Shown here: positions 63,316 through 64,000 of the stretch, one piece after another
Layout of the letters: each line of letters starts with the position of its first letter
Numbering within the stretch: the stretch's first letter is position 1
Source: Bufo bufo
Taxonomy: Eukaryota > Chordata > Amphibia > Anura > Bufonidae
Direction: 5' to 3'
NCBI RefSeq assembly: GCF_905171765.1
Contig: NC_053390.1
Coordinates: forward strand, 509,815,444 to 509,879,443
Length of the DNA stretch: 64,000 nt
Made by a program: the position numbers and the translations under genes
Notes under the pieces: generated by a model
Database searches by the model: none
Told to the model about the DNA's origin: nothing
Seen by the model: only the letters and a program-made list of their open reading frames with translations

Positions 63316-64000
63316 AGTTAATAGGACGAAGGACCTGTAATTACACTGTTCACTGCTGCAATGTCGACGGTGAGAAGGTAAAGAGTGTGGTGGTCTTTTC
63401 ATGCAGCCGATCGACGGGGATGCTGCTAGTCTGACCCCTGCCGATCTGATATTGATTTCCTATCCTGAGGAAAAGTCATCAGTATGGGGAAAGCAGAGAA
63501 ATCCTTTAAAGTGAGCCCATGATGCATACAGCCCTGTATGTAGGCAGCATCTTTATATAGCAGGATGGGTTAAGTAGATTGATGGATAATTCTGTAAGAG
63601 AAGATTTAATGTTTTTTTGGCACACATTAGCTTCTTTTTACTATAGAGAAGTCTTCGCTAAAATGCTTGAAAACCATGTCATGCCCCACCCTAACACAAT
63701 ATTTGCTTGTAGTCCATGCTGAGGGGCCAAATACCGGAGTGTCCAGCAGTACAGATTTTTTGATATGTGTCACTACTCACTGATCCCCTGCTGTATCACC
63801 TCTATCGGTCCCTGCTGCTCTACACATCTTGGTCAAGACGTAACGGGCAGGAAATGCCTAGAGATGTCTGCTTAGCCAAATTATTGGCTGACACGTTACC
63901 GCTATGGCTGCTTCATGTCATCTTCTGTATGAGGAGCCTGGACCAGGAAGGATAGACCGGAGGGGACCTGTAAGTGTCAGAACGGTGATCGCTGAGGTGG

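Larger units (their letters stand above)
60598..64000 (+). other. TNKS intron 2, 5' part
   Basis: Begins gtgagtac. It holds a MITE (61236-61517) and a large minisatellite (61702-63315). No exon 3 (expected to start LLQHGADP) was found. The last 650 bp (63350-64000) have no recognised element apart from the flank of a short repeat near 63440. Confidence 0.8.

Overview
The window is vertebrate genomic DNA, most likely from a frog or toad (inference). Its only recognisable host gene is the 5' part of a tankyrase gene (TNKS) at the right end. The first two coding exons are separated by a 3 kb intron with GT/AG borders. The rest is dense nested repeat: Tf1/sushi-like and other Ty3/Gypsy chromoviruses, an L1 clade LINE, a Penelope-like element with a GIY-YIG endonuclease, Tc1 elements, TTAA-flanked DNA transposons, and many palindromic MITEs whose ends read CTACTTTCACAC or CATGCACACGACCGT. 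That mix is typical of large anuran genomes. No prokaryotic, organellar or RNA gene was seen.

Layout. 1-922: no gene. 923-6156: a TTAA-flanked DNA transposon split by a young non-autonomous LTR element (2964-5673) with one intact, repeat-bearing 454-codon ORF. 6483-8773: MITEs and a second TTAA element. 8855-12740: a 5'-truncated, broken chromovirus on the plus strand. 13.4-20.0 kb: MITEs, a decayed Tc1, a third TTAA element and a long foldback element. 20614-22137: a Tc1 copy. 22961-27566: a second copy of the same chromovirus, minus strand. 27941-42190: an L1 element (minus strand) with its 11-bp target duplication. It holds a Penelope-like insertion in ORF2 and, between ORF1 and ORF2, a Tc1 element that itself holds a nearly intact Gypsy element with 492-bp LTRs. 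44966-48973: a second copy of the first TTAA transposon, carrying a near-perfect 0.5 kb palindrome and two MITEs. 49.7-56.3 kb: a tandem segmental duplication of about 3 kb containing a purine-rich G-rich minisatellite. 56.3-57.4 kb: GC-rich TNKS promoter and exon 1. 57.4-64 kb: intron 1, exon 2, and part of intron 2 with a 23-unit minisatellite.

The nested insertions give a relative chronology, and the two copies of the TTAA transposon act as empty-site controls for each other. The strongest observations are: the self-priming architecture of the Gypsy element at 35543-40670, where a TATA box, a predicted RNA 5' end and a complementary primer-binding site line up; the unfamiliar repeat ORF of the LTR element at 2964-5673; the palindrome at 45.1-45.6 kb; and the duplicated minisatellite block just upstream of TNKS. 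Similarities to known families are from recognition of motifs, not from a database search.
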